A DNA stretch of 64,000 bases, taken from Carya illinoinensis. Lineage: Eukaryota > Streptophyta > Magnoliopsida > Fagales > Juglandaceae. Numbering within the stretch: position 1 is the stretch's first letter; every line of letters begins with the position of its first letter. Of the stretch, positions 12,601 through 22,599 are shown one piece after another. The stretch is from NCBI RefSeq assembly GCF_018687715.1, contig NC_056760.1:10032001-10096000 (forward strand), in the 5' to 3' direction. Made by a program: the position numbers and the translations under genes. Below the pieces are notes generated by a model, which was given only the letters and a program-made list of their open reading frames with translations, ran no database searches and had not been told where the DNA came from.

Positions 12601-15454
12601 ACAATACAAAATTGACAACTCAGCCACCGTTATTCAATCTTTTGTACGCGGATGGATTGTTCGGAGAGGAGCTTGTAGACGCAAGCATCTCATTGTTGCA
12701 ATCCAAGTATGTTCAATTGGATTTAAAATACCTGTGTTGTAAATAATTACTATTTTTCTTGGTCTGCTTCTGGGCTACATTTGCTGTGTGCAATTAGATT
12801 CATTTGCTATGACATTTCTATTATCATAGATAATGGCCTAAACAAAACTTGATCTCTAATTCTAACATTAAGTTAATCTGAACTTTGGTTTTATGATTCC
12901 AGAGACATTGCCGTGGTTGGTTAATAAGAAGAGACTTCTTGTTCAAAAGAGAGGCTGTTACAAAGATACAAAGTGCTATTCGATATGTGATATGCTGGAA
13001 TACATTTCGGTGTCAGAGACATGCTGCACTTGAGATTCAACGGTTTGTCAGGGGGCACATTACTCGGAAAAGGCTCTTAGGTAGATTCATCTTATCAATA
13101 TACATGTTTGAGTTCAGAGTTATGCTGTTCTTCATGCTATAAGTTTTCTCGTAATTGTTTGTTTCAGGGGCTTGTAGCATGCGTGCCGTCAGTCCTAGTG
13201 GCTGCTTGTTAAAGAGTTCAAGATGGTGTCTCAAGAGTATTGAACTGGAAATGTTTTTATGCTCAGTTGTGAAGCTGCAAAAGTGGTGGAAGAGTGTTTT
13301 GTTTCTGAAATTAAGAACAGAAGCTGCTGTCATTATTCAGTCTCATTTTCGTGCATGGCTTGCCAGGCAAATTGCTGCTAGAGAGAAGCATCGTATTGTT
13401 GTGGTCCAAGTAAGCTGGATTCTTCCCTGCATTACTATATTTCACATGCATGGTAACATTGGATAATGCATCTAGGGTGCTACAAACTGGTGTTTAAGGA
13501 ATTATGTTTTGGTTCTCCGTGTTTCAATTAAGGTAGAACAAGTGGGAAAGTTTGGTTTATGGTATAGAGTATCATAGGGGGTGCTCTGCTAAAGGCTAAT
13601 GCTTACTGATCTACAGGCTCAATTTAAGGTTTTTGGACAGACTGAAAACTGTTCTTACCTTCTAACCCCTTACCTGATTTTCTTGGTGAAAATTGTAATG
13701 TATAAGGAAATTTGGAAGGAAAGCTGTTAGCTGTTACCCACTTTGATGAACCAGTGCATACTGTAGTGGCTTTCGTGGCCAGTGTTAAATTCTGGATATG
13801 AAAGACAGTTGGCATTGGAATTCTTTGGGTGTTAAATTCAAGATTATTTGTGGCAGTTTAGAAAATATTGCAAATGCAGAAGAACAAATTGTTTCTATAT
13901 AATCATTCAGATATATTTTGGAGTGAATTGTATCATCCAGTCTACATATTTGCGAGTAACATGATGGTTATTGAAACTTACAGGATAATTTGAAAGTTCT
14001 GTTTTTGAGGAGTTTGGATGAATATCCAAAGTTGCCGTAGATTCAGTTACTTTAACAGCATGCTGTCTTTTTCTTTGTTTATGGGAGTTGGTTTATTCAA
14101 AGTATCCTTATTTATTGGTGTTTAATTTGACAGTCTTACTGGAAAGGTTATCTTGCTCGTAAAGAGCTAAGAGGGCAGCTTCTTGATTTGCGTGTCAGAG
14201 TGCAGAAGTCTTCTACAAATGTGGATGACAGTCAGCGTATCATAAACAGACTTCTGGCAGCACTTTCAGAACTGCTTAACATGAAAAGTGTCAGCGGCAT
14301 TCTTCATACTTGTGCAACTCTAGGTAAGAGTTTAGATTGATGGTTTAATTACAGTGAAAGCATCATTTTAGTGTGCAATTCTTGTGACTTTCTCAAATGT
14401 AATGCAGAAGCCTTTCATTATTTTGGTTAAATTCTTAGGCCTTAAAATTATGTTCTTGAATTTGTCCATCTAAATGGTGAATATGCTTGGGTAAAGATAC
14501 TTCTAGAACATGCTTTCTTGGTAAATAACAGACCATCGTAGTAGTTTCTAATATATATTTCATTCGACTCTTGTATATGGTCCTTGGTCTGTTATTGAAT
14601 TTAAATTCAATTGATTGAATTTTAGATTTGAGAATTTAGAAGAATTTAGCTGTCTTTGTGTGCTGTAACAATGAGCTAGATAATCCTGAGAAAAGTAATC
14701 ATGGATATTCATTACACTTAAGTCCAACTTTTCCTTACAGATATGGCTACTGAACACTCTCAGAAGTGTTGTGAAGAACTTGTGTCCGCGGGAGCAATTG
14801 ACACCTTGCTGAAGCTTATTCGTTCGGTCAGCAGAAGCATACCAGATCAAGAGGTTCTAAAGCATGCTCTCTTAACTCTCCGAAACCTTGCCTGCCATCC
14901 ACATCTGGTTGAAGCGCTAATTGATAGTCATGGATCTGTAGAAATCATTCTCTGGGAATTCCTAAGGTCTAGTATCTATGTTTAGAGCTAAGATCAACGA
15001 CGGTTTCTCTTTATCATCTGCATTAATAATGGGAAGGAATAATCACGTCCGATATTTTAATGACTCTTTTCAGGAGCAAGGACGAAGGATTTTTCATTGC
15101 TTCCGAGCTTTTGAAGAAGATATGTTCAACTCACAAAGGTGTTGAAGCCATTCGCAAGTTGCCAACCCATTTAAAAAGGCTTCAGAGTCTGGTTGAGGAA
15201 CTTACAAGGAAAGCAAGCCACGAGAAGAGGTTAGATTCTGACAGAAGAAATGCCTGTTAATTTTTACTTCAGCCCAATCTTATGGGAACATGAATTCATT
15301 TCTGGCTCATTATGCTAGCAGTAGGTTATGGTGATATATCAATCAATGGTACTAATGCAGGAATACACGAGGTCCAGCTGCAAGAGAAAACGTAGAGAGA
15401 AGATTAAGAGAGGCTATCCAAGTAGTAAAAGTGGCAGCAAATGGTCCAGTTTAG
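4499..15454 (+). CDS. ASPM: ASPM-like (abnormal spindle) calmodulin-binding protein
   Basis: Twenty exons join in frame to 1485 codons plus TAG: 4499-5194, 5565-6033, 6140-6225, 6452-6565, 6688-6876, 7000-7065, 7298-7354, 8095-8217, 8300-8416, 9884-9991, 10074-10206, 10853-10987, 11542-11718, 11805-12706, 12903-13080, 13168-13409, 14134-14323, 14741-14966, 15074-15229 and 15361-15454. All introns are GT-AG. The N-terminus is Ser/Pro-rich and low-complexity. A conserved block with ILMSYNPIWLRIGLYI follows, then a calponin-homology region at about residues 400-520 (DLFVELQDGVRLCRAIQLLL and KKNLANCGISLQYL). IQ motifs run from about 770 to 1285 (for example DAAKVIQSHFRR and SATVIQSFVRGW). The C-terminus is ARM-like, with HALLTLRNLACHPHLVEALI. 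ASPM proteins bind spindle or minus-end microtubules and calmodulin; that role is family knowledge. Exon 14 carries an odd triplicated IQ unit, intron 9 a hAT element, and introns 1 and 4 start with CT tracts. Confidence 0.9.
5195..5258. repeat. CT microsatellite starting at the intron 1 donor
   Basis: About 30 CT units run directly from the GT of the splice donor of the ASPM-like intron 1 (GTCTCTCTCT...). The donor lacks the usual purine-rich +3 to +6 positions because it is part of the repeat. Confidence 0.9.
6570..6636. repeat. CT microsatellite plus C tract in ASPM-like intron 4
   Basis: About 20 CT units are followed by about 20 C residues. The tract begins six bases after the donor GT at 6566 and lies in a 122-bp intron, so it makes up over half of the intron. 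Confidence 0.9.
9199..9677. mobile_element. Non-autonomous hAT-like element in ASPM-like intron 9
   Basis: The element starts TAGGGGTGCTACCC and ends CCCCAGGCCTA, so the termini form the imperfect inverted repeat TAGGGGTG / TAGGCCTG. A perfect 8-bp direct repeat CATACCAA flanks it at 9191-9198 and 9678-9685, the length hAT transposases generate. The ends are GC-rich and the core is AT-rich. No transposase is present. It is 479 bp long and sits between exons 9 and 10 without touching splice signals. Confidence 0.8.
12149..12616 (+). repeat. Three tandem 156-bp units encoding duplicated IQ motifs
   Basis: Units start at 12149, 12305 and 12461. Each codes 52 residues beginning CNQHSAATKIRSHFLGWLSR and holds two IQ-like sites (KIRSHFLGWLSRRRF and VKIQSNIRMKRCWRAY). 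By eye the copies differ at only a few bases: AGACAAGC against AGGCAAGC in copy 1, and TAAATCAA against TAAGTCAA in copy 3, plus the very end. The reading frame is preserved, covering about residues 939-1094 of the ASPM-like protein. Confidence 0.95.
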
Positions 15455-16972
15455 CAAATGATGCTTGCAGTGCAAAGAGACATATCTTATGTTAGGAATA
15501 TAGCTGTGTATACTTGCCATTGAAATTTCACGTTCGTTTAGTGCGATAGGGAACTTGACTGTCTTGGCGAGATTTGATTGTTTTGTGGTTGTCAGGATCT
15601 ATGCTGCGTGCATGATCAGTGCACGGTCTTATGGTGGGAGATTTTAGGAAACTGTTGTAATCAGTGCCTGCTCTGTACCTTGATTTGATAGATGATTTTT
15701 TGGAAGAAGTTCGTAACATGTCTGTCAGATTTAAGCTGCCAGTCTTATCTTGCCCCATTTGGTTGAAATCATGTTCCCTCGTTACCCTAGGAAGATCACA
15801 TGGAACAGACCTTCAGGCTAATTTATTGTTCTATAAATTACTTGCTGAGTCATATATAATTGTGGTTCATACTTAGGGCAGAAGGTCCTAAAAAAGTGTG
15901 CAGGATTTAACCCACCGTTTACTCGACCTATGGGTAACCCTTGGGGCTGCTTTTGAATTGGTGCCCCAAAATGAATAGCTTCCTCTTCTTTGGTAGGTAA
16001 AGAGGAATTTAGTTGTGATCGTATAGCTGGAGACTGGAAGTGCATGTGACGTCTAGAGACCGGCCAAATTAGCTGAGCAACTTGCCACTCTCTTTTTATT
16101 TATTTATATATAGACTTGTGAATTAGACACTACTATGTGGGTCTGTGACATGAATCTTGTGGCCCCTATAGCTGCCGTCCACAAATCTCTCTTTGCAAGC
16201 AAATGAGATTCAGATTTCCTCCAAAAAAAAATAAAAAAAACCTGGCAACTATTGACGCTAGGCTTGTTTGAATAAAAGCTGATTTATGCATGATGCAACA
16301 AAACATGCTCGTAAAAGGTTTGTTGCGAAACAAGTTCCCAAAAGAAAGTTAAACTTTCGGCCTTTTGTCCTCGAAAAGCGTGCAGCACTGCCAACTTCGG
16401 TCATCTGGATCTGTTTGGCTGCTGGTGGGAAGTTGATGGTAGTCAGGGCCGGGTGGGGGATTTCTGCATGTGTTAAGCGAGGATTACCCATTTCACAATT
16501 TAAGCTGTTCAATTGCCTAAATTCAAAATTCAATGATATAAGTTGTTACTTTTTTGTCTTTTCCTATTTTTTCCCCATTGAACGGCAGGGAGTAAAAAAA
16601 GATGCATTGAATGTGATTAGTCACATAACAGAAGAAATAAAGATGCATTCATACTCTCAATCAAATTGTCTATTTCAAATGCAATATGACGGTGTGTTGA
16701 GAGGGGAAAAAAAGCGCAAGATATTGGTAACTCTTTTGCAGAATCTATTTAGGTTCATGTAATAGAATGACAGATTCATTCTACACCATACCATTACAGA
16801 TAAATTATCGATAAGAATCGTTAACACTCTTAGTAAACTAGAGAGATAGGACCAACATATATTGTGAAACAATCTTGAGCTAGGAACTCCAAACCTAGGA
16901 GACACCATCAATGGTTGGAAACACTCCAACAACCTAAACTATTTAGAACCCAAGCAAACCCCATGTGTTAAT
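15455..16972. other. Intergenic region between convergent ASPM-like and heat shock genes
   Basis: Contains the 3' ends of two converging genes. One open frame (16286-16762, plus, 158 codons) has no recognisable domain. It contains a Lys/Arg-rich start and low-complexity aromatic runs and is probably not a gene. No mobile element was delimited here. Confidence 0.4.
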
Positions 16973-17523
16973 TCAAGCAGCTCGTGCAACAACTTCTAGC
17001 TGCTCTGGCTTGTCTGCCGGGTCGATATAGAAGCCATTCCTTCGAAATCTAGGCACTGTAATTGTTAGGACCCCATCTTCATACCCAGCAGAGATTCCAT
17101 CGAGATCGATCATCCCCGGAAGCCGGAACTTCCTCATGAAGCTCTTAGCAGGCTCTGAGGATTCATCTACTGCCTCGGTTCGGATTATAAGGTACCTTGA
17201 GTCCTCAACTTCCACTTTTATTTCTTCTTTCCTCACGCCTGCCATGAAAACAAAAAGAGAACTATTCAATTCCTACGACAACATAACGGGAAAAAGATGA
17301 TGTTGAAGCAGAGACTCTCTAGCTTCCAGGTACTTTTATCTCCCCGCCAGTTGGAACGCAGAGAACGAATATACGCGAAGGCTTACCAGGGAGGTCGGCT
17401 GAGAAAATGTGAGACTCCGGGGTCTCAGTCCAGTGAACATAGTTTGCCGGGATGAAGTGGTAGGGGAAAAGGAGATGAGTGGGGTAGAGATATTGCAACG
17501 AAGGGTTGAGAGCTGGGAGCTCC

Positions 17524-17525
<2 letters not shown>
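16973..17525 (-). CDS. HSP15.4: 15-kDa class V-type small heat shock protein
   Basis: Two exons, 17387-17525 and 16973-17238, are joined across a 148-bp GT-AG intron (donor GTAAGC, acceptor GGCAG). They give 134 residues starting [13 protein letters not shown]. An alpha-crystallin domain spans roughly residues 30-118: [14 protein letters not shown] opening ([11 protein letters not shown]), [40 protein letters not shown] and [10 protein letters not shown]. The last two contain the hallmark A/G-x4-GVL motif. Small HSPs are ATP-independent holdases. The small size, single phase-1 intron and neighbour order match plant 15.4-kDa class V HSPs. The ATG is chosen because the longer open frame upstream runs through a CT repeat in the leader. 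TATAAAA lies about 100 bp upstream (17621-17627). Confidence 0.87.
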
Positions 17526-17527
<2 letters not shown>

Positions 17528-17559
<32 letters not shown>

Positions 17560-17568
17560 GAGAGAGAG
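17528..17568. repeat. GA/CT microsatellite in small-HSP 5' leader
   Basis: About 14 GA units plus a broken second run lie just before the ATG at 17525. On the gene's sense strand this is a CT-rich leader, a feature shared with the leader of the RBP45 gene in this window. Confidence 0.85.
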
Positions 17569-17909
17569 TAGCGCGACGTGGGTTCGGCCTGTAAGTGGGA
17601 AAGTGGGGTCGTTGGCTGTCTTTTATAGGCCAAGTTGGGATATGGGCTTTGGAGTTGGCCGGCGGGGATTCAGAGGTATTGGGACATTACCTCCTATCTT
17701 AGGAAATGATGAGTGTCAAACTCTGAGGTTCTGATTGGAAGAATTATGAGATGCTAGATTTATTCATAAATGGGCGCCTGAGGGAAAGACAAATCGTGTT
17801 TTCAACTCTTATCAAATCATAAATATTTAACTATATAATTTAATTCAAATTCAATTCGTTAAATTAAATATGTCAAATTTTTAATATCTAACTCAACTTA
17901 TTTAGATAA

Positions 17910-18120
17910 AAGGAATTCTACACAACCTCCCAACACTCCACATTCTATTTTTTTTCAAAATTTTAATATTTTTTTAATATTTTTTTTGAATTTATTTTTT
18001 TTAAATTAATTTAATTCTTTTATTCATTATTTATATATTAAATATTTGATAAAAGATAAAATAATAAAAATTAAAAAAAATGTGGAGTGTGGAGTGTTGA
18101 GAGGTTGTGAAGATTTTTTC
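17910..18120. mobile_element. hAT-like MITE with TTTAGATAA target duplication
   Basis: A 211-bp AT-rich element with terminal inverted repeats around ACACAACCTCCCAACACTCC (left) and its partner GGAGTGTTGAGAGGTTGTGA (right). The right arm carries a small internal GTGGAGT duplication. TTTAGATAA is present on both sides (17901-17909 and 18121-18129). An 8-bp duplication within that 9-bp match would fit a hAT element. It has no coding capacity. Confidence 0.75.
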
Positions 18121-20531
18121 TTTAGATAATGAGACGTGTCATATCACCCATTTAATAATTAATTAAAAATATATTAACACGACATAACTCATTTAAGTTC
18201 TTTTGTTTCATGTAAATGAGTTAAACTAAAATGTATAACTCATTTGACTTAATTAATATAATTTTACATAAAAGTTAAAATTTATATTTATTAATAATCA
18301 CAATATCTAAAGAATATATACTAATATTTTTCAAATTTTAACATATAATAAAACCAATATTACAAAACATATAATAATAAATATGAGCATAGGTCTAAAA
18401 TTACAATCCCAATAATAAAAATATAAATATACTAAGAAATATCAATATTATAACTTAACAATAATAAAAATATTAAATTTGAAATAAATTCTAAACGGAT
18501 CAAAATAGTTTGATGTCGTGTTAAGTAGGTTAATCTGTTATTGACCTATTTATAAATCGTGTCTTAACAGGTCAACTCATTTTAATCTGAACCCGTTAAC
18601 ATCAATACAAATCCGCTAATTTCGTATCATATTTATGTTGAATTTATAGGTTATCACATATTACCATCCCTATTGATAGCCTTATAGTATAGTGATATTT
18701 ACATCCTTTGAGAGATATTTAGAGATGGAGCCTCCATGGTCTATAACTCAATTCTTTTATTCGAAAAGAAAAAATTCAGTTTGCATAATAAACAAGATGA
18801 GTAATATTGACACAATTTTAAAAAATGTAAATTTTATGCACTCTTTTTGATTTTTTGTTTTTTTCAAAAAATATGTGTGAATTTGCAGATCTTATAATTA
18901 TATAAATTATTTTTCAAAAAAGATAATGTGCAAAGGGTGCCGCTACTCAACTGCCCAGCATTTATCGCTAGGCTTGCCTATAGTGCAATTGCATTTTTTT
19001 TTTTAATTTTTCTTTCAAATATTTTTTTATATATGTTTAAATATTTTTAAAAAATATGCACATATATTGTTAGTTAATTCCTTAATTATTAAAAAAGAAA
19101 TTTATGAGCAGTCAAATCCAAAAACAAAATGTAGGGACAAATTAGCATTTTCCAACGTGTAAAACATCCTTTGATGAATTAAGATACTTTGTTTTGTTGG
19201 AGATCGCTATCTATCCACCCCGATTCGGAAAGATTTGAGTAAGATATGATGGACGAAGCTTTTACTTGGTTGAGTGTATAGAAGGCAACACCAATATGGT
19301 ATTAAACCAAATCATTTGAGGAAATCTAAACTTTTTTTTTTATATATAATAAAAAAGAACTTTACCATTTATTATCTCTATATGTATCACACCATATTTT
19401 TTTTTCTTTTTCGGTTTTATTCTTTGTAAACTAATTAAATTCTTATGCTTCTTTTCCATATACTAGACATTTTATTAGAGAGAAAAATAAAAAAAATAAA
19501 AAATTATTTATAGCGTGAGAATAATGAGTAGAATTTTTCAATAAAAAAATACAAGCATAGAATTGCTTTTCGAAATTTAGAAGTTTTAGGGGGTTTAGTG
19601 GTATGTCCTCGTTGAAATTAGATTTTTTTTTTTTTTTTCAAATATCTCAAGCATCATTTATCTTCCTCTATAGCAAAAAAAGTAATGCTAGATACAAATT
19701 CTAAATAGATAAATTCTGCATAGATCATTTATTAAAAAAGAAAAAAAAAGTCCCACTAAAAAATATATATATATATATATATTTAACACTTTTTCAATAT
19801 GAGTTGCATTTCTAAAGGTTGGCACGAGACTTGTCTATTTATAAGTTGTACAAATTATTTCTCTAGCCAAAAAGTCAGATAGGAAGAAGTCGGTAGTATT
19901 TCTCCACTAATTTATGTAGAGAAATTAACAAGAGGAGAAAATCAGAAGTCCGAAATAAACCAGAGAGGTACCTCCAATTTTGAAACTCCGGCGAAGACAG
20001 AGAGTCCAGGGGAGCTTCAGCTAAAGTTCCTACTCCAATCTATAGTTTTAAAAAATCTAGCAATTCAATTAAGTTAAAAGTGGTCTACAGGTTCATTTCA
20101 TAAAAACGGGTAAAGAATCCAATGAATGCACTGACTAACTAATGAGAAGGGATTATCATCCATTGTTCTCCTTTTTGCAGTATTTTTCTGTGTCATAAGA
20201 AAGTTAAAAGGGAATTTCAAGTGCAGAGCAGGACACAGGAAAGAAATGCATTATGAACAAACACATTCCCAGAGATTGGCAACGAACAGTCGATCATGTC
20301 TGTTGGTGACTCGGGAGCTGCTCACAGTAGATTGATAACAAAAAATGAAAAAGGATGTGTTTTACAACATTAAGAATGTCCACAATCAAAAAGCTCATGA
20401 TTTAAACTGTATGAAGAACAAGATCACATTCACATTACATCACCTGTCCTCCCAGTCCCAAAAGCAAGTCATTGCCGTCACCTCACAGAGAGAGCAGCAG
20501 AAATTCCCCGAGGCATTTCATGGGTCCTGGC

Positions 20532-22549
20532 TCATGTATTCACCCCAAGCACAAAACCATTGCTGTATGAGGGAAGATTGCAAGAAGCCCCATTATTTTT
20601 CACCGGTGAACGAAACGGATTTGGCGTTACAAGTAGTGTGATATGCAGTCCAGCACTACGAAGAACCTTTTTAGCATTTGCACATGAAATTTCAGATTGA
20701 TCTGTGAAGAAGTAGGAGTGCCCCTGGATTTTATCAAATCAAGAGCTCCAGCCCAACTCACATAGCTATCCAATCCACAATTCATAGCAACATTAACAAG
20801 CGGAGAAGGCAACTTCCTCCTGATAAACACCCCTCACAAGATTCACCCTCACTCTGCTACATAGATTTGTTGGAACTTCAGGTCCCACCATTACTTTTTG
20901 TATATTGCCCAACTCATTGAGTAAATGACCGACCTCCGCAAATGCTGGCATCCAGTCCAACTCCCCTTCAGGTTCCAGGTAATGAAGAATCACCTCCTTC
21001 CCCTTGGGCCTTGAGTAAAAGGTTCTTTGAACTAATATGAGAGCTGTTAAGATGTGATAAAACATCTTTACTGCCAACTCTTCATTTTCCATCATTTTTT
21101 TTATAAGTAAGAAAGACAATTTTATTAACACGAATGAAATAGGCAAAGCCCTTGTACACAGGATGCATACAAAAGAAAACACCTAAATACATTTTAAGAA
21201 GCATAAAACGACAGCAAAATGTCATGAGTTGAAGCTCCATTAATAACTAAAGCAAAGAACCAATGCAATAAAGAGTGTACAAAAAAATTCCAAATTTCCT
21301 CCGAAGTATGCTTCTTATCATTAAAAACACAGCTTGTTCTTTTCCAACCAAATACACCACATAAGACACAAAGGAACCATCTTCCATGCCACAGCCACTT
21401 GGGAGCAACCATATAGCCCATTCCAACACGCAAGAAGATCAACCACTCTCAAAGGCATCACCCAAGCCAACCCAGTTCTACTAAAAACTCCATCCCACAA
21501 AGCCCTTGCCACCTCACAATGCAAAAGTAAATGATCCACAGATGCTTTTCCATCATAACTTTGTAAAGATCACACGTGCTTTTATGTGTCTCCTTCCAAT
21601 ACTGATTCTGGCACACAGAACTGCAGTAAACCACTGCTCAACATTGCCCACAATAGAGACACTGTTCTCCATGAACTTCTTTATCGCACATATCACACTG
21701 CCTCCAGCCAGCTGTTGAGTATAATTTAACATCAATAAAAGAATCCTCCTTTGGTGGTTCTCCATACTTGGTAGGAGTAGAGCTAGCTGTAGAAGTAGCC
21801 TTTTCTTCGTATGTCTGACCAGGTGGGTGTGAGACTGTAACTGCAACAAGGTCACTGCTCTTGGACAATTCTGGAGGCCACTGAACATCCACTGTCTCAA
21901 TAAATGGTTCAAAGTGCATTAACATAGACCACTTTGGACCACCTTCCCTATCTACCTGAAGCAATGGGTGTACAAGAGAGGTGGCTTTCATGAATGCATA
22001 TACAAACCTAAGCTCTTCCAGTGTCGGGTTCCTAAAACGAAGATCCCCTGAAGATGTGCAACGTGCAACATCAATTACAGGAAAACGATCAGTCCCCGAT
22101 GCTTCCAGTGACAAAGACTTGATCATTTTCCTATTTGAAGGAAACATCAATGACTCACGTTCGTACGTAACCCTTAAAAGCTCAATGTTCGGAACCCGGA
22201 TAGTCTCTCTCGAGCCTGTCATCTTCTTTGCATCATTATAGGATCGAAACATGATGAATCCTATATCCCCACCATCCCCTCCAATGAATTGAGCACATGG
22301 GAAAGGCTGTTTCTTTCCGGACCAATCCAAATCTTTCCCCACCTTGATACCAAAATGATGTCCCGGCCGCAACCTTCTCCAGGGATCAGTCCTATATAGA
22401 GCTGTTGAAGCTTTAAATAACGACTTAACAAAATTAGGAGCAATACCCTCCACCTTCATGAGACATGTCCCAGATCCAGGACCAAGCCCTGGACCAGACC
22501 CAAATTGCTCCTGGAATCTAACAAACAGATTCTTCAAATTTAGATCCAT
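20532..22549 (-). pseudogene. MYND zinc-finger / MSS51-C-domain gene, broken
   Basis: Reads on the minus strand from ATG at 22549 (MDLNLKNLFVRFQEQFG) through an intact 303-codon frame into a MYND finger. Its first half (CDMCDKEVHGEQCLYCGQC) ends at a TGA (21638-21640), and the second half (AVVYCSSVCQNQYW) continues in the same frame beyond. A 450-bp LINE with an 11-bp target duplication interrupts the frame soon after (21096-21545). The frame resumes at ELAVKMFYHILTAL with an MSS51-C-like domain (GELDWMPAFAEVGHLLNELG). A small indel near 20825 shifts frame before NCGLDSYVSWAG, and a one-base loss near 20718 shifts it again before SEISCANAKKVL. The original stop is TGA at 20532-20534. A 5'-leader intron (22600-22903) survives, so it is not a processed copy. 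The N-terminal 300 codons could still be expressed. Whether an intact paralogue exists is unknown here. Confidence 0.82.
21096..21545 (-). mobile_element. 5'-truncated LINE inserted in the MYND gene
   Basis: 450 bp flanked by the 11-bp direct repeat TTTTCCATCAT (21085-21095 and 21546-21556). On the minus strand it codes the last part of a LINE reverse-transcriptase protein: a zf-RVT motif (DHLLLHCEVARALWDGVF), then VAWKMVPLCLMWCIWLEKN, with a 3' tail ending in a short A run. The family is the same as the copies at 36 kb and 43 kb. Confidence 0.88.
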
Positions 22550-22599
22550 GCTGTTATCGGATCTAACTAAGAAGTTGAACCTCCTAAACCTTCATGCAC

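Larger units (their letters stand above)
17526..20531. other. AT-rich intergenic stretch with nested repeats
   Basis: Promoter side of the small HSP gene, then about 2.5 kb of AT-rich sequence with no coding potential. It includes a hAT-like MITE (17910-18120) sitting in an older dispersed repeat with AACTCATTTGACTTAATTAA and ACAGGTCAACTCATTTTAAT motifs (to about 18670). A (TA)n run lies at about 19765-19782. Nothing further is recognised up to the 3' end of the MYND pseudogene. Confidence 0.45.

Noticed and set aside
16286..16762. Open frame of 158 codons.
   Set aside because: No recognisable domain, odd composition and no promoter or splice context; kept only as a note on the region.
20345..20641. 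Plus-strand open frame of 98 codons.
   Set aside because: Antisense to the C-terminal part and 3' end of the MYND pseudogene.
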